A DNA stretch of 15,286 bases from VGCC01 sp044375955 (GTDB lineage Bacteria; Actinomycetota; Actinomycetes; S36-B12), in assembly GCA_044375955.1 (NCBI GenBank), contig JBILLS010000040.1, forward strand, positions 1 through 15,286, read 5' to 3'. The notes under the pieces were generated by a model, which was given only the letters and a program-made list of their open reading frames with translations, was not told the DNA's origin and made no database searches. A program made the position numbers and the translations under genes. Of the stretch, positions 1-7,153 are shown one piece after another (positions within the stretch are counted from its first letter, which is position 1; each line of letters starts with the position of its first letter).

Positions 1-224
1 TAGGCATCGGGAAAGAGACGAATCAGAGCCGCATCGTCGGGTGCCGCCACCGGCTCATCCATGCTGCCCACGATCGCCGCGAGGGGATCGTCACTGGAGG
101 GGGAGTGCGTGGGGGTCACGAGATCGAGCACCTGGTGAGCCAGGGACGTGATCAATCCGCGCTCGACCTCGTCGAGGGTGACCGAGTAGCGGCGGTCGTC
201 CGTCCGATCGAATCCCTGGGTCAC
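1..224 (-). CDS. DUF2017 family protein (3' end outside window)
   Basis: The minus strand reads open from a GTG at 224-222 to the window edge, 74 codons with strong G/C at third positions. It begins MTQGFDRTDDRRYSV and continues through an acidic LDEVERGLITSLAHQVLDL helix to a segment ending RLFPDA. This layout (short beta start, helix rich in E and L, then the 'DPALxRLxPDAY'-like stretch) matches the actinobacterial DUF2017 family, which usually follows clpS. Its start lies two bases after the clpS stop codon, so the two are almost certainly co-transcribed and translationally coupled. Function is unknown. The assignment rests on the N-terminal third plus context, since the rest lies outside the window. 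Confidence 0.75.
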   Translation of the reverse strand, partial: MTQGFDRTDDRRYSVTLDEVERGLITSLAHQVLDLVTPTHSPSSDDPLAAIVGSMDEPVAAPDDAALIRLFPDA

Positions 225-226
225 GG

Positions 227-523
227 TCAGTCCCGTCCCACCGTGGCCCAGAGGCCGTAGGAGTGCATCGCATTCGTGTCGCGTTCCATCTCCTCGCGAG
301 AGCCGCTGGAGACCACGGCGCGCCCGTCGTAGTGCACCGCGCGCATCAGGGTTTCGGCCTTCTCCCGGGAATACGTGAAGTACGTCATGAAGACATAGGT
401 CACGTAGGACATCAGATTGACGGGGTCATTCCAGACGATCGTGACCCACGGGCGGTCCGTGACCACCTCGGACTCCGTGGCGTGATCGGGGAGGATCGGC
501 GCCTCAACGGGTGCGGACGTCAT
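227..523 (-). CDS. clpS: ClpS, ATP-dependent Clp protease adaptor
   Basis: This is a 98-residue ClpS. It binds the N-domain of the Clp ATPase and delivers N-degron substrates to ClpP. The flexible N-terminus (about residues 1-25) is followed by the core: WVTIVWNDPVNLMSYVTYVF at 26-45 holds the N/D residues of the N-degron pocket, AETLMRAVHYDG at 56-67 holds His64, and the EEMERD helix follows at 78-83. I chose the ATG at 523-521. A GTG at 559 in the same frame would add 12 unconserved residues, and a GTG directly before the ATG is also possible. The 65-base gap to the divergent aminotransferase must hold both promoters. A GACACT -10-like hexamer lies six bases before the ATG, so the mRNA may be leaderless. 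Confidence 0.93.
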   Translation of the reverse strand: MTSAPVEAPILPDHATESEVVTDRPWVTIVWNDPVNLMSYVTYVFMTYFTYSREKAETLMRAVHYDGRAVVSSGSREEMERDTNAMHSYGLWATVGRD

Positions 524-529
524 CACACC

Positions 530-535
530 AGTGTC
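530..535 (-). promoter_or_regulatory. Possible -10 box of clpS (GACACT)
   Basis: Reading the minus strand, GACACT is followed by six bases and the clpS ATG. It keeps the A and final T of a TANNNT box but has G at the first position. The N6 spacing equals that of better matches elsewhere in this window, which is the main reason for listing it. Confidence 0.35.
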
Positions 536-576
536 CCAAGGACGCGCCGACCTGGGCACCCGGGCTCGTGCGGCCG

Positions 577-582
577 TACCCT
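577..582 (+). promoter_or_regulatory. -10 box of the aminotransferase gene, leaderless layout
   Basis: TACCCT matches TANNNT and lies exactly six bases before the GTG at 589. Transcription would then start at or next to the start codon. No Shine-Dalgarno sequence is visible before this GTG and I see no -35 match, as is usual for leaderless actinobacterial promoters. Confidence 0.55.
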
Positions 583-588
583 GGCACG

Positions 589-2301
589 GTGACCTGGATC
601 CCCGAGCCCATCGCCGGGCTGCCGGATCCCCCGATCCTGCAGCGGATCCGGGAGTCCGTGATCGGCGACGACCAGGTGATGGAGACCCCCTTCGGTCACC
701 GCCGGGTCACCTACGCCGACTACACCGCGAGCGGACGTGCGCTCACGTTCATCGAGGACTTCATCACCGAGGAGGTTCTCCCGCGGTATGCAAACACCCA
801 TACCGAGTCGAGTGGCACGGGACTGCAGACCTCCCGGCTACGTGAGGACGCGCGTCGGATCATCAAGCAGGCGGTGAACGCGGACGATGACTATGCCGTG
901 ATCTTCTGTGGATCTGGGTCAACCGCCGCCATCAACAAACTGGTGTCGATCATGAACCTGCGGATCCCGGCGGATCTGGATAAGCAGTACCACCTCTCCG
1001 ATGCGATTCCCGATGATCAGCGGCCGGTTGTCTTCATCGGTCCCTTCGAGCACCACAGCAACGAGCTGCCCTGGCGAGAGTCCATCGCCGATGTCGTCAC
1101 CATCCGGGAGGACGCCACCGGGCACATCGACGTCGAGCACCTCACCGAGCAACTGGCCCTCTACGCATCCCGACCGCTTCGGATCGCGTCCTTCTCCGCC
1201 GCCAGCAACGTCACAGGAATCCTCAGCGATACGCATGCGGTCAGCCAACTGCTCCATGAGCACGGTGCACTGTCATTCTGGGACTACGCCGCTGCCGGAC
1301 CGTACGTCCCCATCGCGATGCGTGCGACCTGCGATGCCCATCCGCTTGCCTACAAGGACGCGATCTTCCTGTCTCCGCACAAGTTCATCGGGGGTCCGGG
1401 AACCCCGGGAGTACTCGTAGTGCGCAAGGAGCTGCTGAGCAATACCGTGCCGGAGATCGTGGGCGGCGGCACGGTCGCCTACGTCAACGCCGCAGAGCAC
1501 ACCTACCTCGACGATCGCGAACACCGCGAGGAAGGAGGCACCCCGGCCATCATCGAATCAATCCGCGCCGGCCTGGTCTTCCAGCTCAAGGACGAGGTCG
1601 GCAGCGAGGTGATCCATGCCCGTGAGGACGACTTCGTCCGGCGCGCGATGGACTCCTGGGCGACCAACCCCCACATCGAGGTACTCGGTAATCGCGAGGC
1701 CCAGCGCCTCTCGATCACGTCATTCGTGATCCGACGACCCGGTGGCACGTACCTGCACCACAACTTCGTCGTCGCGATCCTGAACGACCTCTTCGGGATC
1801 CAATCGCGTGGCGGGTGCTCCTGCGCGGGGCCCTACGGGCACCGCCTCCTCGGTATCGACATCGAGCACTCCCACCGCTTCGAGGACCAGATCCGCCATG
1901 GGTGCGAGGGGATCAAGCCGGGGTGGATCCGCGTGAACTTCAACTACTTCATCTCGGAACCGGTCTTCGAGTACCTCGTCACCGCGGTCCACCTCGTGGC
2001 CGACCACGGCTGGAAGCTGCTGCCGCACTATCGATTCGATACCGCGACGGCACGATGGCAGCACCGCGACGGCGCGGTCGAGCCACCCCTGCGTCTCGAC
2101 GACGTGCGCTACGCCTCTGATGGACGATTGACGTATCCGAAGGAGCACAACACGGCACCGGAGTCCGCACTCGCCGAATACTTGGAGTTCGGGCGCACCT
2201 ACCTTGCATCCCTGGCGGAACCATCTCTGGTGAACGCGGGCGTCTCGGACGACTTCGATTCACTCCGGTGGTTCGAACTGCCCGAGGAGAGTGTGCGCTA
2301 G
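589..2301 (+). CDS. Class V aminotransferase / cysteine-desulfurase-like PLP enzyme
   Basis: A 570-residue PLP enzyme of the class V (NifS/SufS/Csd) fold. Counting from the GTG at 589, the PLP lysine is K265 in FLSPHKFIGGPG, the PLP-ring aspartate is D232 in WDYAAAGP, and the pair in FEHHSNELPW (H155, H156) sits where the stacking histidine is expected. IFCGSGSTAAI (105-115) binds the phosphate. RGGCSCAGPYGHRLL (408-421) carries C410 and C412 at the position of the persulfide-loop cysteine of SufS-type desulfurases. The protein is far longer than SufS (about 400 residues), with an unassigned extension after about residue 455. The open frame begins at 511, but that start would overlap clpS, while the GTG at 589 has a well-placed -10 box. 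No suf or isc genes adjoin, so the substrate is unknown. Its stop overlaps the convergent hydrolase stop. Confidence 0.9.
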   Translation: MTWIPEPIAGLPDPPILQRIRESVIGDDQVMETPFGHRRVTYADYTASGRALTFIEDFITEEVLPRYANTHTESSGTGLQTSRLREDARRIIKQAVNADDDYAVIFCGSGSTAAINKLVSIMNLRIPADLDKQYHLSDAIPDDQRPVVFIGPFEHHSNELPWRESIADVVTIREDATGHIDVEHLTEQLALYASRPLRIASFSAASNVTGILSDTHAVSQLLHEHGALSFWDYAAAGPYVPIAMRATCDAHPLAYKDAIFLSPHKFIGGPGTPGVLVVRKELLSNTVPEIVGGGTVAYVNAAEHTYLDDREHREEGGTPAIIESIRAGLVFQLKDEVGSEVIHAREDDFVRRAMDSWATNPHIEVLGNREAQRLSITSFVIRRPGGTYLHHNFVVAILNDLFGIQSRGGCSCAGPYGHRLLGIDIEHSHRFEDQIRHGCEGIKPGWIRVNFNYFISEPVFEYLVTAVHLVADHGWKLLPHYRFDTATARWQHRDGAVEPPLRLDDVRYASDGRLTYPKEHNTAPESALAEYLEFGRTYLASLAEPSLVNAGVSDDFDSLRWFELPEESVR

Positions 2302-4124
2302 CGGCGCACGCGGACCCGGAAGGTCGGCGAGATCCCCTCGGCTATTCCGTCCCCTCCGGGAGCGATGACCCGGTAGGTGTAGCGGCCCTTACCGTCGGGA
2401 GCGGCGCCGATCAGCAGTACCCGGCCTTTGGCATTGAGCTTGGCCGCGGACACCTTCTCCCACGTTCCCGCTTTCGTCAGCCGCTGCAGCACCACCCTCT
2501 GCCCCGGGGGACGCACGATGACGCGCACCTTGATTGCGTCCCCGCGCGAGACCGACTGGGTTCGCAGTCGCGTGGTGACGGTGGAACCGACGGCGATGAT
2601 CGCCTCGGTGCTGATGCCCGCAGGTGCCGTCGCGGTTGCAGCACTCGCGATGCGCAGCACACCGCTTCCCGGCAGCACCACCTGGAATGTCACTGCACCA
2701 TCCGGTCCGGTGGTCCCGGTCTGGATGTCGACGAAGTCGGCAGTCCCCTGGGGCGCGAACTGCAGCACGACGGGAATGTCTGGTCCGGGCGCACCATTCA
2801 CGAGGACGGACCCCTGAATGGTGGTTGTCTGCCCCGAGACCACCGATGGAGGTGCGGTGATCGCGACGGTGGCCGTCGCAGGTGCGAGCGACTGGGCGTA
2901 GCTGCGCAGGAGTGGCCACTGGGCCTGGTTCTCACCGCCGATGGTCCAGAAGGCGGCGGCATTCAGGCCGTACGCGCCCACGAGTTGGGTCCGGGCCAGC
3001 ACACCGTCGGGACCAACGAACCAACTGATGCGTCGCGCCGTGCACGTCTGGGTGGCCCCGGATGCATCGGTCCACGTCACCGGCTTGTCATATTCCACCC
3101 GGGATTCCTGCGCCTGCGCGTCGAAGGTGACCGCCGACTCGGGGATCCCGGCACGGTTCAGCACCCTCGGCGCATCGCCTGCAGTGAACGCTGCCCGATC
3201 GGTCAGCTCACCCCACGCACGCCGTTCACTCGAACTCCCATTGCGATTAGGGCAACTACCCGACAGAGCGAAGGAGCCATCCGAGTTCTTCTTCGTCCAT
3301 GCACGGCCGTATGTCGGGACACCGATCTGCAACTTGGCCGGATCCATCACCGAAACCGCGTACTGCGTGATTGCGGTCACCCAGCCGATCGGTGCGATCG
3401 GTCCGATCCCCTGGACGCTGAAGTCGTAGGCCATGATCCGCACGCGATCCGCGTACTGCGCGATACCGGGGAGGTCGTACACCCAGTACCCGCTTCGCCC
3501 CCCGCATCGATTCCTGGTGTCACAGGGTGAGGGAATCGTGACCGACAGCAGCTTGCCCTGCGCGCGGAGCGCGGTGGACAGTTCCTGCACGAAGGCTGTC
3601 CAATTCGGCTGCGTGGCTGGCCAACTCGCACTCCCATCGGAGAAGGCGAACCCCTCGTAGTCGAGATCCAGGCCGTCGTATCCGTTCGCCATGACCATGG
3701 CGACGAGATCCGCGACGTGGGCCGCGCGCTGGCCGGGATCGGCGAGGGCGGCCGCCATGCGGCCCTTCCCCGACGCGTCCGCGATAGCCGGGAGGACGGT
3801 GACCCCCGCGGCGCGCAGTTGGCCCATCGCCCAGGGGATGTTCGTGGCGGAGTTCCGGAAGTTCGGGTTGACCCTCACCTGGACCCCGCCACCGGGTTTC
3901 GCGGTGGCCGAGTACCAGAAGGGCGAGACGTCGACAAAGAGGTCCGCGTTCTGCACCACCGAGGTGATGCCCTGGGGAGAAGCCTGCGTCGTCATCCAGT
4001 AGGGCATCCAGCCGCTGAGGATCCGCTTCGGTGCCGGGTCGGCCTGGGCAGGCGCTCCGACGGCGAGGAATGCCACGGCGAGGAGAAGGGGAAGGAGGCG
4101 ACGCATCGTTTCATTCTGCGTCAC
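2298..4124 (-). CDS. Secreted glycoside hydrolase family 18 protein with C-terminal Ig-like region
   Basis: This 608-residue protein begins with a signal peptide (MRRLLPLLLAVAFLAVGAPAQA, cleavage likely after A28) and is expected to be exported. The GH18 barrel spans about 35-415. The signature DxxDxDxE is complete as DGLDLDYE (D150, D153, D155, catalytic E157), with IMAYDF (230-235) and KLQIGVPTYGRAW (264-276) as further GH18 strands. Residues 416-608 are Thr/Val-rich beta segments that look like two Ig-like domains. Members of this branch cleave beta-1,4 GlcNAc links in chitin or peptidoglycan; which one applies here cannot be read from sequence. The start is GTG at 4124 with GGAG five bases upstream; the ATG at 4106 is an alternative that still keeps the signal peptide. 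It lies 39 bases after the iclR stop, so co-transcription is possible. Confidence 0.88.
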   Translation of the reverse strand: MTQNETMRRLLPLLLAVAFLAVGAPAQADPAPKRILSGWMPYWMTTQASPQGITSVVQNADLFVDVSPFWYSATAKPGGGVQVRVNPNFRNSATNIPWAMGQLRAAGVTVLPAIADASGKGRMAAALADPGQRAAHVADLVAMVMANGYDGLDLDYEGFAFSDGSASWPATQPNWTAFVQELSTALRAQGKLLSVTIPSPCDTRNRCGGRSGYWVYDLPGIAQYADRVRIMAYDFSVQGIGPIAPIGWVTAITQYAVSVMDPAKLQIGVPTYGRAWTKKNSDGSFALSGSCPNRNGSSSERRAWGELTDRAAFTAGDAPRVLNRAGIPESAVTFDAQAQESRVEYDKPVTWTDASGATQTCTARRISWFVGPDGVLARTQLVGAYGLNAAAFWTIGGENQAQWPLLRSYAQSLAPATATVAITAPPSVVSGQTTTIQGSVLVNGAPGPDIPVVLQFAPQGTADFVDIQTGTTGPDGAVTFQVVLPGSGVLRIASAATATAPAGISTEAIIAVGSTVTTRLRTQSVSRGDAIKVRVIVRPPGQRVVLQRLTKAGTWEKVSAAKLNAKGRVLLIGAAPDGKGRYTYRVIAPGGDGIAEGISPTFRVRVRR

Positions 4125-4163
4125 GGGGGCTCCAGAGCCGGTAACCCGGGTCGGTGCGTCCTC

Positions 4164-4811
4164 CTAGCGGAGCACCCGGGCGATCTCGCCGGCCGCACGG
4201 GCCACCCGGGGGCCGACGTCAGCATCGGTGAGTTCACCCATGGCGACGACACCGACCGAGGCCTCCAGGCCCGGTACACCCACCAGCGGGACCGCGATTC
4301 CATGACCCCCGGTGGCGCCGTCGGCGGTCGCCGCGACCCACGGCGGATCGAGCGGTCTGCCCGCCGCGGTTCGGGCAGCCAGGATCGCGCGTCCACCGGC
4401 CGTCGCCTCGAGCGGCTGTCGGGCGCCGAGCCGCACCGCGACGTGCACATCCGATCGTGACGGCTCGACGACGAGCGCGGTGAGTCCATCGCCACCCTCG
4501 GCGATGGTGAAATGCGCCGTGGCGCTCACGGCGTCGGCGAGCAAACGCAATGCGGGAATCGCCGCATCCCGCAGAGCGGGCTGCACGGCACGACCGAGTG
4601 TGAGCAGTCCGAGCCCGAGACGACAGCGGCCATCCGATCCGCGCCGGATGAGCGCATGGGATTCAAGTGTCACGACGAGGCGGTACACGACCGTGCGGCC
4701 GACACCGAGTTGGGCCGACAACTCGGTGACGGTCAACCCCTCGGGTGAATCTGCGATGACCTCGAGGACTCGAAGTCCTCTGTCGAGAGTCTGTGAGGTC
4801 TCGGTCGCCAC
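4164..4811 (-). CDS. IclR family transcriptional regulator, short form
   Basis: A 215-residue regulator. The N-terminal winged helix (about 6-65) is typical: SQTLDRGLRVLEVIAD, then GLTVTELSAQLGVGRTVVYRLVVTLE as helix-turn-helix, then the wing GRCRLGLGLL. The effector domain (about 80-215) holds SATAHFTIAE, a LGARQPLEATAGGRAILAA segment and the AVPLVGVPGLEASVGVV strand pair. It is shorter than the usual IclR of about 250 residues because the helical stretch between the GGRAILA helix and the AVPL strand is reduced to about 30 residues. I took the GTG at 4811, which gives MATETSQTLDRG; a TTG at 4823 would add four residues. Ligand and targets are unknown. The hydrolase downstream and hdeD upstream are candidate targets by position only. 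Confidence 0.88.
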   Translation of the reverse strand: MATETSQTLDRGLRVLEVIADSPEGLTVTELSAQLGVGRTVVYRLVVTLESHALIRRGSDGRCRLGLGLLTLGRAVQPALRDAAIPALRLLADAVSATAHFTIAEGGDGLTALVVEPSRSDVHVAVRLGARQPLEATAGGRAILAARTAAGRPLDPPWVAATADGATGGHGIAVPLVGVPGLEASVGVVAMGELTDADVGPRVARAAGEIARVLR

Positions 4812-4839
4812 GTAGCAAGCCAATCATGGCCGGGAAATG

Positions 4840-4851
4840 CCGCGATCGCGG
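4840..4851. repeat. Perfect 12-bp palindrome upstream of iclR
   Basis: CCGCGATCGCGG is its own reverse complement. It lies in the 59-base gap between the hdeD stop (4871) and the iclR start (4811). It could be an autoregulatory operator, or only a GC-rich chance palindrome. There is no loop or T-run that would favour a terminator. Confidence 0.4.
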
Positions 4852-4870
4852 GCCCCACGTCGTCGAGGAA

Positions 4871-5425
4871 TCAGGACTCCAGGGACTTGACCCGGAAGCC
4901 CGCAATGATCTCGAAGATGCCGATGATGACCAGCCAGACGCCGATCACCCAGGTGATTGCCAGCAGGGACATACCGGGGCCGACGAGGACCACGATGCCA
5001 CCGATCAGCAGGATGATGCCGAAGAAGATGTTCCAACCGCGGCCCTCCTTCTGCTCGAACCCTGTGAACAGCGACGCGAAGCCGCGGAAGATGAAGGCGA
5101 TCGCGATGAAGATGGCCAGGATCTCGACCGCTCGAATGGCGCTCGCGATGGCGAAGACGCCCAGGGCGATGGAGATGATGCCCGTGATGATCGTCAACGC
5201 TCGCATGCCGCCGGTGAGGCCGTGACCGAAGCCCCGGACCACCTCGAACACGCCGGAAACGATCAACCAGATCGCCAGCAGGATGGCAACCGCAACGACG
5301 GTGGCAACCGGCCAGATCAGCGCGACGACGCCGACGATGATGCTGATAATGCCGCCGACCAGCAGCAGCCACCAATAACGTCCGGAACCGGTGAACATTC
5401 CGGTTTCAGAACTCATTGTGGACAT
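4871..5425 (-). CDS. HdeD family (DUF308) membrane protein
   Basis: A 184-residue protein with six hydrophobic helices at about 17-39, 41-63, 76-97, 99-121, 132-149 and 152-174. They form the three two-helix repeats typical of HdeD/DUF308, each with a GxxxIxxGxxxL-type start (GGIISIIVGVVAL, TGIISIALGVFAI, FGIILLIGGIVVL). E. coli HdeD is linked to acid resistance; in actinobacteria the role is unknown, so no symbol is given. The ATG at 5425 has GGAGG four bases upstream, which decides this start over the ATG at 5416. A possible -10 (TACCAT, 5484-5479) would give a leader of about 50 bases. Confidence 0.88.
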   Translation of the reverse strand: MSTMSSETGMFTGSGRYWWLLLVGGIISIIVGVVALIWPVATVVAVAILLAIWLIVSGVFEVVRGFGHGLTGGMRALTIITGIISIALGVFAIASAIRAVEILAIFIAIAFIFRGFASLFTGFEQKEGRGWNIFFGIILLIGGIVVLVGPGMSLLAITWVIGVWLVIIGIFEIIAGFRVKSLES

Positions 5426-5443
5426 TCAACCTCCATGGTGAGC

Positions 5444-5458
5444 GGGGCTCGTGGCCCC
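5444..5458 (-). terminator. Small GC hairpin after the lipoprotein gene
   Basis: GGGGC and GCCCC pair across a five-base loop in the 83-base gap between the lipoprotein stop (5509) and the hdeD start. It could help end the DUF3039-lipoprotein transcript or structure the hdeD leader. The stem is only five pairs and there is no T-run. Confidence 0.25.
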
Positions 5459-5508
5459 AGTGGGAAATCCCTGTCCCGATGGTAGGGCGATCGTGACCGA
5501 ATTCCGGG

Positions 5509-6072
5509 CTACGACTCGGTCACCTGACCACCGGGAGACATCTGGCTGAGTGCACCGTTCACGCAGGTCACCAGTGGATTGGCGGGAACGAAGGCTAAAA
5601 CCGACTCGATCCCCTCGGCATTCGACGCATAGGACGTGCTCGCCACCGCCCCCGCGGCAACAGCTTCGGATTGCGTCACTCGGCCGATGAGAAAATCCGC
5701 GGTTCCGTCGCGGACGAAGTCCGCGACGGTGACGGGTTGATCGAGCCATGTCACCTGAACGGGGGGGAATCCAAGTTCCTGCGCCACCGCATACACGAGA
5801 TCGGCTTCTGAGCCCACCCAGTCATCCCGCTCATCCTGCGCGAGATACGGCGCTACGCGCCGATCCGTCGTCGCAACCGTCAGTTGTGCGGGAACGACCG
5901 TGGTGAGGTTGATCTGGGAACAGGGGTCGAGCACCGCTGGATCGATACCCGCCGACGCATCCGTCACGGGAACGGGCTGGCCGCCGCTCGCGTCATCCCC
6001 ACCGCATCCGGAGACGAGAGTGAGCGCCGTGAGCATGACGCCGAGACCCACGGCCTTCCCGACAGGTGGCAC
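5509..6072 (-). CDS. Lipoprotein resembling a single-lobe family 3 solute-binding protein
   Basis: A 187-residue protein with a lipoprotein signal, TALTLVSGCGG, lipidated at C23. Residues 62-133 follow the first lobe of family 3 solute-binding proteins: QLTVATTDRRVAPYL, then GSEADLVYAVAQELGFPPVQVTW, then VADFVRDGTADFLIGRVTQSE. The next stretch, GIESVLAFVPANPLVTCVNGAL (154-175), resembles the strand and helix by which such proteins return to lobe 1 near their C-terminus. Lobe 2, normally about 90 residues, is replaced by about 20 residues. C51 and C170 could form a disulfide. The frame is continuous, so this is not a frameshift. The start is GTG at 6072, three bases after the DUF3039 stop, with AAGGA upstream, so the two genes form an operon. 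No transporter permease or ATPase is nearby. Confidence 0.8.
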   Translation of the reverse strand: MPPVGKAVGLGVMLTALTLVSGCGGDDASGGQPVPVTDASAGIDPAVLDPCSQINLTTVVPAQLTVATTDRRVAPYLAQDERDDWVGSEADLVYAVAQELGFPPVQVTWLDQPVTVADFVRDGTADFLIGRVTQSEAVAAGAVASTSYASNAEGIESVLAFVPANPLVTCVNGALSQMSPGGQVTES

Positions 6073-6075
6073 CGA

Positions 6076-6336
6076 CTAATCCTTGTCGCGGGGTAACGAG
6101 GCGTGAATTTCCTGGCACTCGGGGCAGATCGGGAATCGAGAGGGATCGCGATTCGGTATCCACACCTTGCCGCACAACGCCTTCACCGGGCTTCCCGTCA
6201 CGGCACTCTCGACGATTTTGGATTTTTCGACGTAGTGTGCGAAGCGCTCGTGATCACCATCGTCGCTCGAGAGGCGGGCGCTTTCCTCGGTCAGCGTGGA
6301 ACCGGAGAGCCCGGGGGTGTCCAACGGCGTGCTCAC
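6076..6336 (-). CDS. DUF3039 family protein
   Basis: An 86-residue cytoplasmic protein. The conserved core ALCGKVWIPNRDPSRFPICPEC occupies residues 53-74. C55, C71 and C74, with H34 or H29 from ERFAHYVE, could bind one zinc ion; that is inference. The family is small, actinobacterial and of unknown function. The start is GTG at 6336. A TAGGGT -10 box ends six bases upstream and no Shine-Dalgarno is visible, which suggests a leaderless message. The lipoprotein gene follows after three bases. Confidence 0.88.
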   Translation of the reverse strand: MSTPLDTPGLSGSTLTEESARLSSDDGDHERFAHYVEKSKIVESAVTGSPVKALCGKVWIPNRDPSRFPICPECQEIHASLPRDKD

Positions 6337-6342
6337 GACACC

Positions 6343-6348
6343 ACCCTA
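6343..6348 (-). promoter_or_regulatory. -10 box of the DUF3039-lipoprotein operon, leaderless layout
   Basis: On the minus strand TAGGGT is followed by six bases (GGTGTC) and the GTG start at 6336. A TTGTTC hexamer lies 15 bases further upstream, a weak and rather close -35 candidate. Confidence 0.55.
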
Positions 6349-6369
6349 GGCCTGCCTATGACTGAACAA

Positions 6370-6398
6370 TTGACCACCTAGCCGTGAACTCGGGACTT
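6370..6398 (+). promoter_or_regulatory. Candidate whiB promoter
   Basis: TTGACC (6370-6375) matches five of six bases of the -35 consensus. GACTTT (6393-6398) follows after 17 bases and keeps the A and final T of a -10 box. Transcription would start near 6405 and give a leader of about 60 bases with a Shine-Dalgarno, consistent with the whiB start below. A TACCGT at 6429-6434 is an alternative -10 without a -35. Confidence 0.35.
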
Positions 6399-6465
6399 TC
6401 GACTCCCCACGGCCGTGCTCACTCCACCTACCGTTCTCATCAGATCGAAGCGCGAGGAGGAGCCG

Positions 6466-6840
6466 ATGCCGCAACAACCGCTGGCCCAAGTGCCGGCTGA
6501 TGCTCGATGGAATTGGCAGGAGGACGCCGCCTGCAGTGGCATGGACTCATTGATCTTCTTCCATCCACAGAACGAGCGGGGCTCAGCACGCACGAAGCGG
6601 GATCGAGCGGCGAAGTTGGTATGCGCGCAGTGCCCGGTCCGGTTGGAGTGCGCGGACTACGCCATCCGAGCGCGTGAACCCTATGGAGTGTGGGGCGGCC
6701 TGACAGAAGAGGACCGCGAGCACATCTATGCCCGCATCGAGGCTCGCTACCACCCGCGTCGCAAGGGTGAGGGCCTGCGCATCGCCGGTGGGGATGTCGA
6801 TCGCGCGATCTCCGCAACCGCGCTCGGAATCACAGCCTGA
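6466..6840 (+). CDS. WhiB family iron-sulfur transcriptional regulator
   Basis: A 124-residue WhiB-like protein. Four cysteines bind a 4Fe-4S cluster in the standard spacing C-x29-C-x2-C-x5-C: C23, C53, C56 and C62. The GVWGG turn (74-78) leads into LTEEDREHIYAR, and a basic stretch RYHPRRKGEG (94-103) is the likely DNA contact. Known WhiB proteins act with the primary sigma factor, often in cell division, redox or antibiotic responses; which subfamily this is cannot be fixed here. The ATG at 6466 is set by AGGAGG at 6455-6460, five bases upstream; an in-frame ATG-less extension back to 6415 is unconserved. It diverges from the DUF3039 operon, and its stop is 15 bases from the convergent repressor stop. 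Confidence 0.93.
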   Translation: MPQQPLAQVPADARWNWQEDAACSGMDSLIFFHPQNERGSARTKRDRAAKLVCAQCPVRLECADYAIRAREPYGVWGGLTEEDREHIYARIEARYHPRRKGEGLRIAGGDVDRAISATALGITA

Positions 6841-6855
6841 ATTCCTGCACGGGTC

Positions 6856-7116
6856 TCAGGCCAGCGAGAGGAAAAGCTTCTCCAACTCCTCCTGGGTCAT
6901 GGGGGCCTTGCCCGGTGATTCAAAGCACTGGCGAAGCCCGGTGGCGACGATCTTGAACCCGGCTCGATCGAGGGCCTTCGAGACAGCCGCCAGTTGGGTG
7001 ACGACGTCGGTGCAGGAACGCCCATCCTCGATCATCGTGATGACTCCATCGAGTTGGCCCCGGGCGCGCTTCAACCTGGTCAGAACCTCGGAACTCACCG
7101 TCGCGTCGATCTTCAT
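6856..7116 (-). CDS. CsoR/CstR-family repressor lacking the usual metal-ligand histidine
   Basis: An 86-residue all-helical regulator of the CsoR/RcnR/FrmR/CstR family: LTRLKRARGQLDGVITMIEDGRSC, then TDVVTQLAAVSKALDRAGFKI, then LRQCFE. Copper sensors use Cys-His-Cys. Here C35 and C64 are kept, but the residue four before the second Cys, normally His in xxHLxxC, is G60. A thiol pair without His points away from Cu(I) and toward persulfide or other thiol chemistry as in CstR; this is inference. The start is ATG at 7116 with AGGGAG four bases upstream. The in-frame ATG at 7155 lies inside the operator and is unlikely. A -10 (TAGCCT, 7147-7142) fits this direction. It diverges from the CxxC decarboxylase-like gene, which it probably represses. 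Confidence 0.9.
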   Translation of the reverse strand: MKIDATVSSEVLTRLKRARGQLDGVITMIEDGRSCTDVVTQLAAVSKALDRAGFKIVATGLRQCFESPGKAPMTQEELEKLFLSLA

Positions 7117-7153
7117 GGGACTCCCTTCGTCGACTTCCGGGAGGCTATCCCAC

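Noticed and set aside
2268..3530. A 420-codon open frame on the plus strand
   Set aside because: It lies opposite the GH18 gene, whose signal peptide, DGLDLDYE motif and domain order are clear. The plus-strand translation has no family pattern and is a high-GC shadow.
4793..5485. A 230-codon plus-strand frame rich in Asp, Gln and Glu
   Set aside because: It is the antisense of the HdeD gene. Hydrophobic helices on one strand give acidic and Gln/Asp runs on the other.
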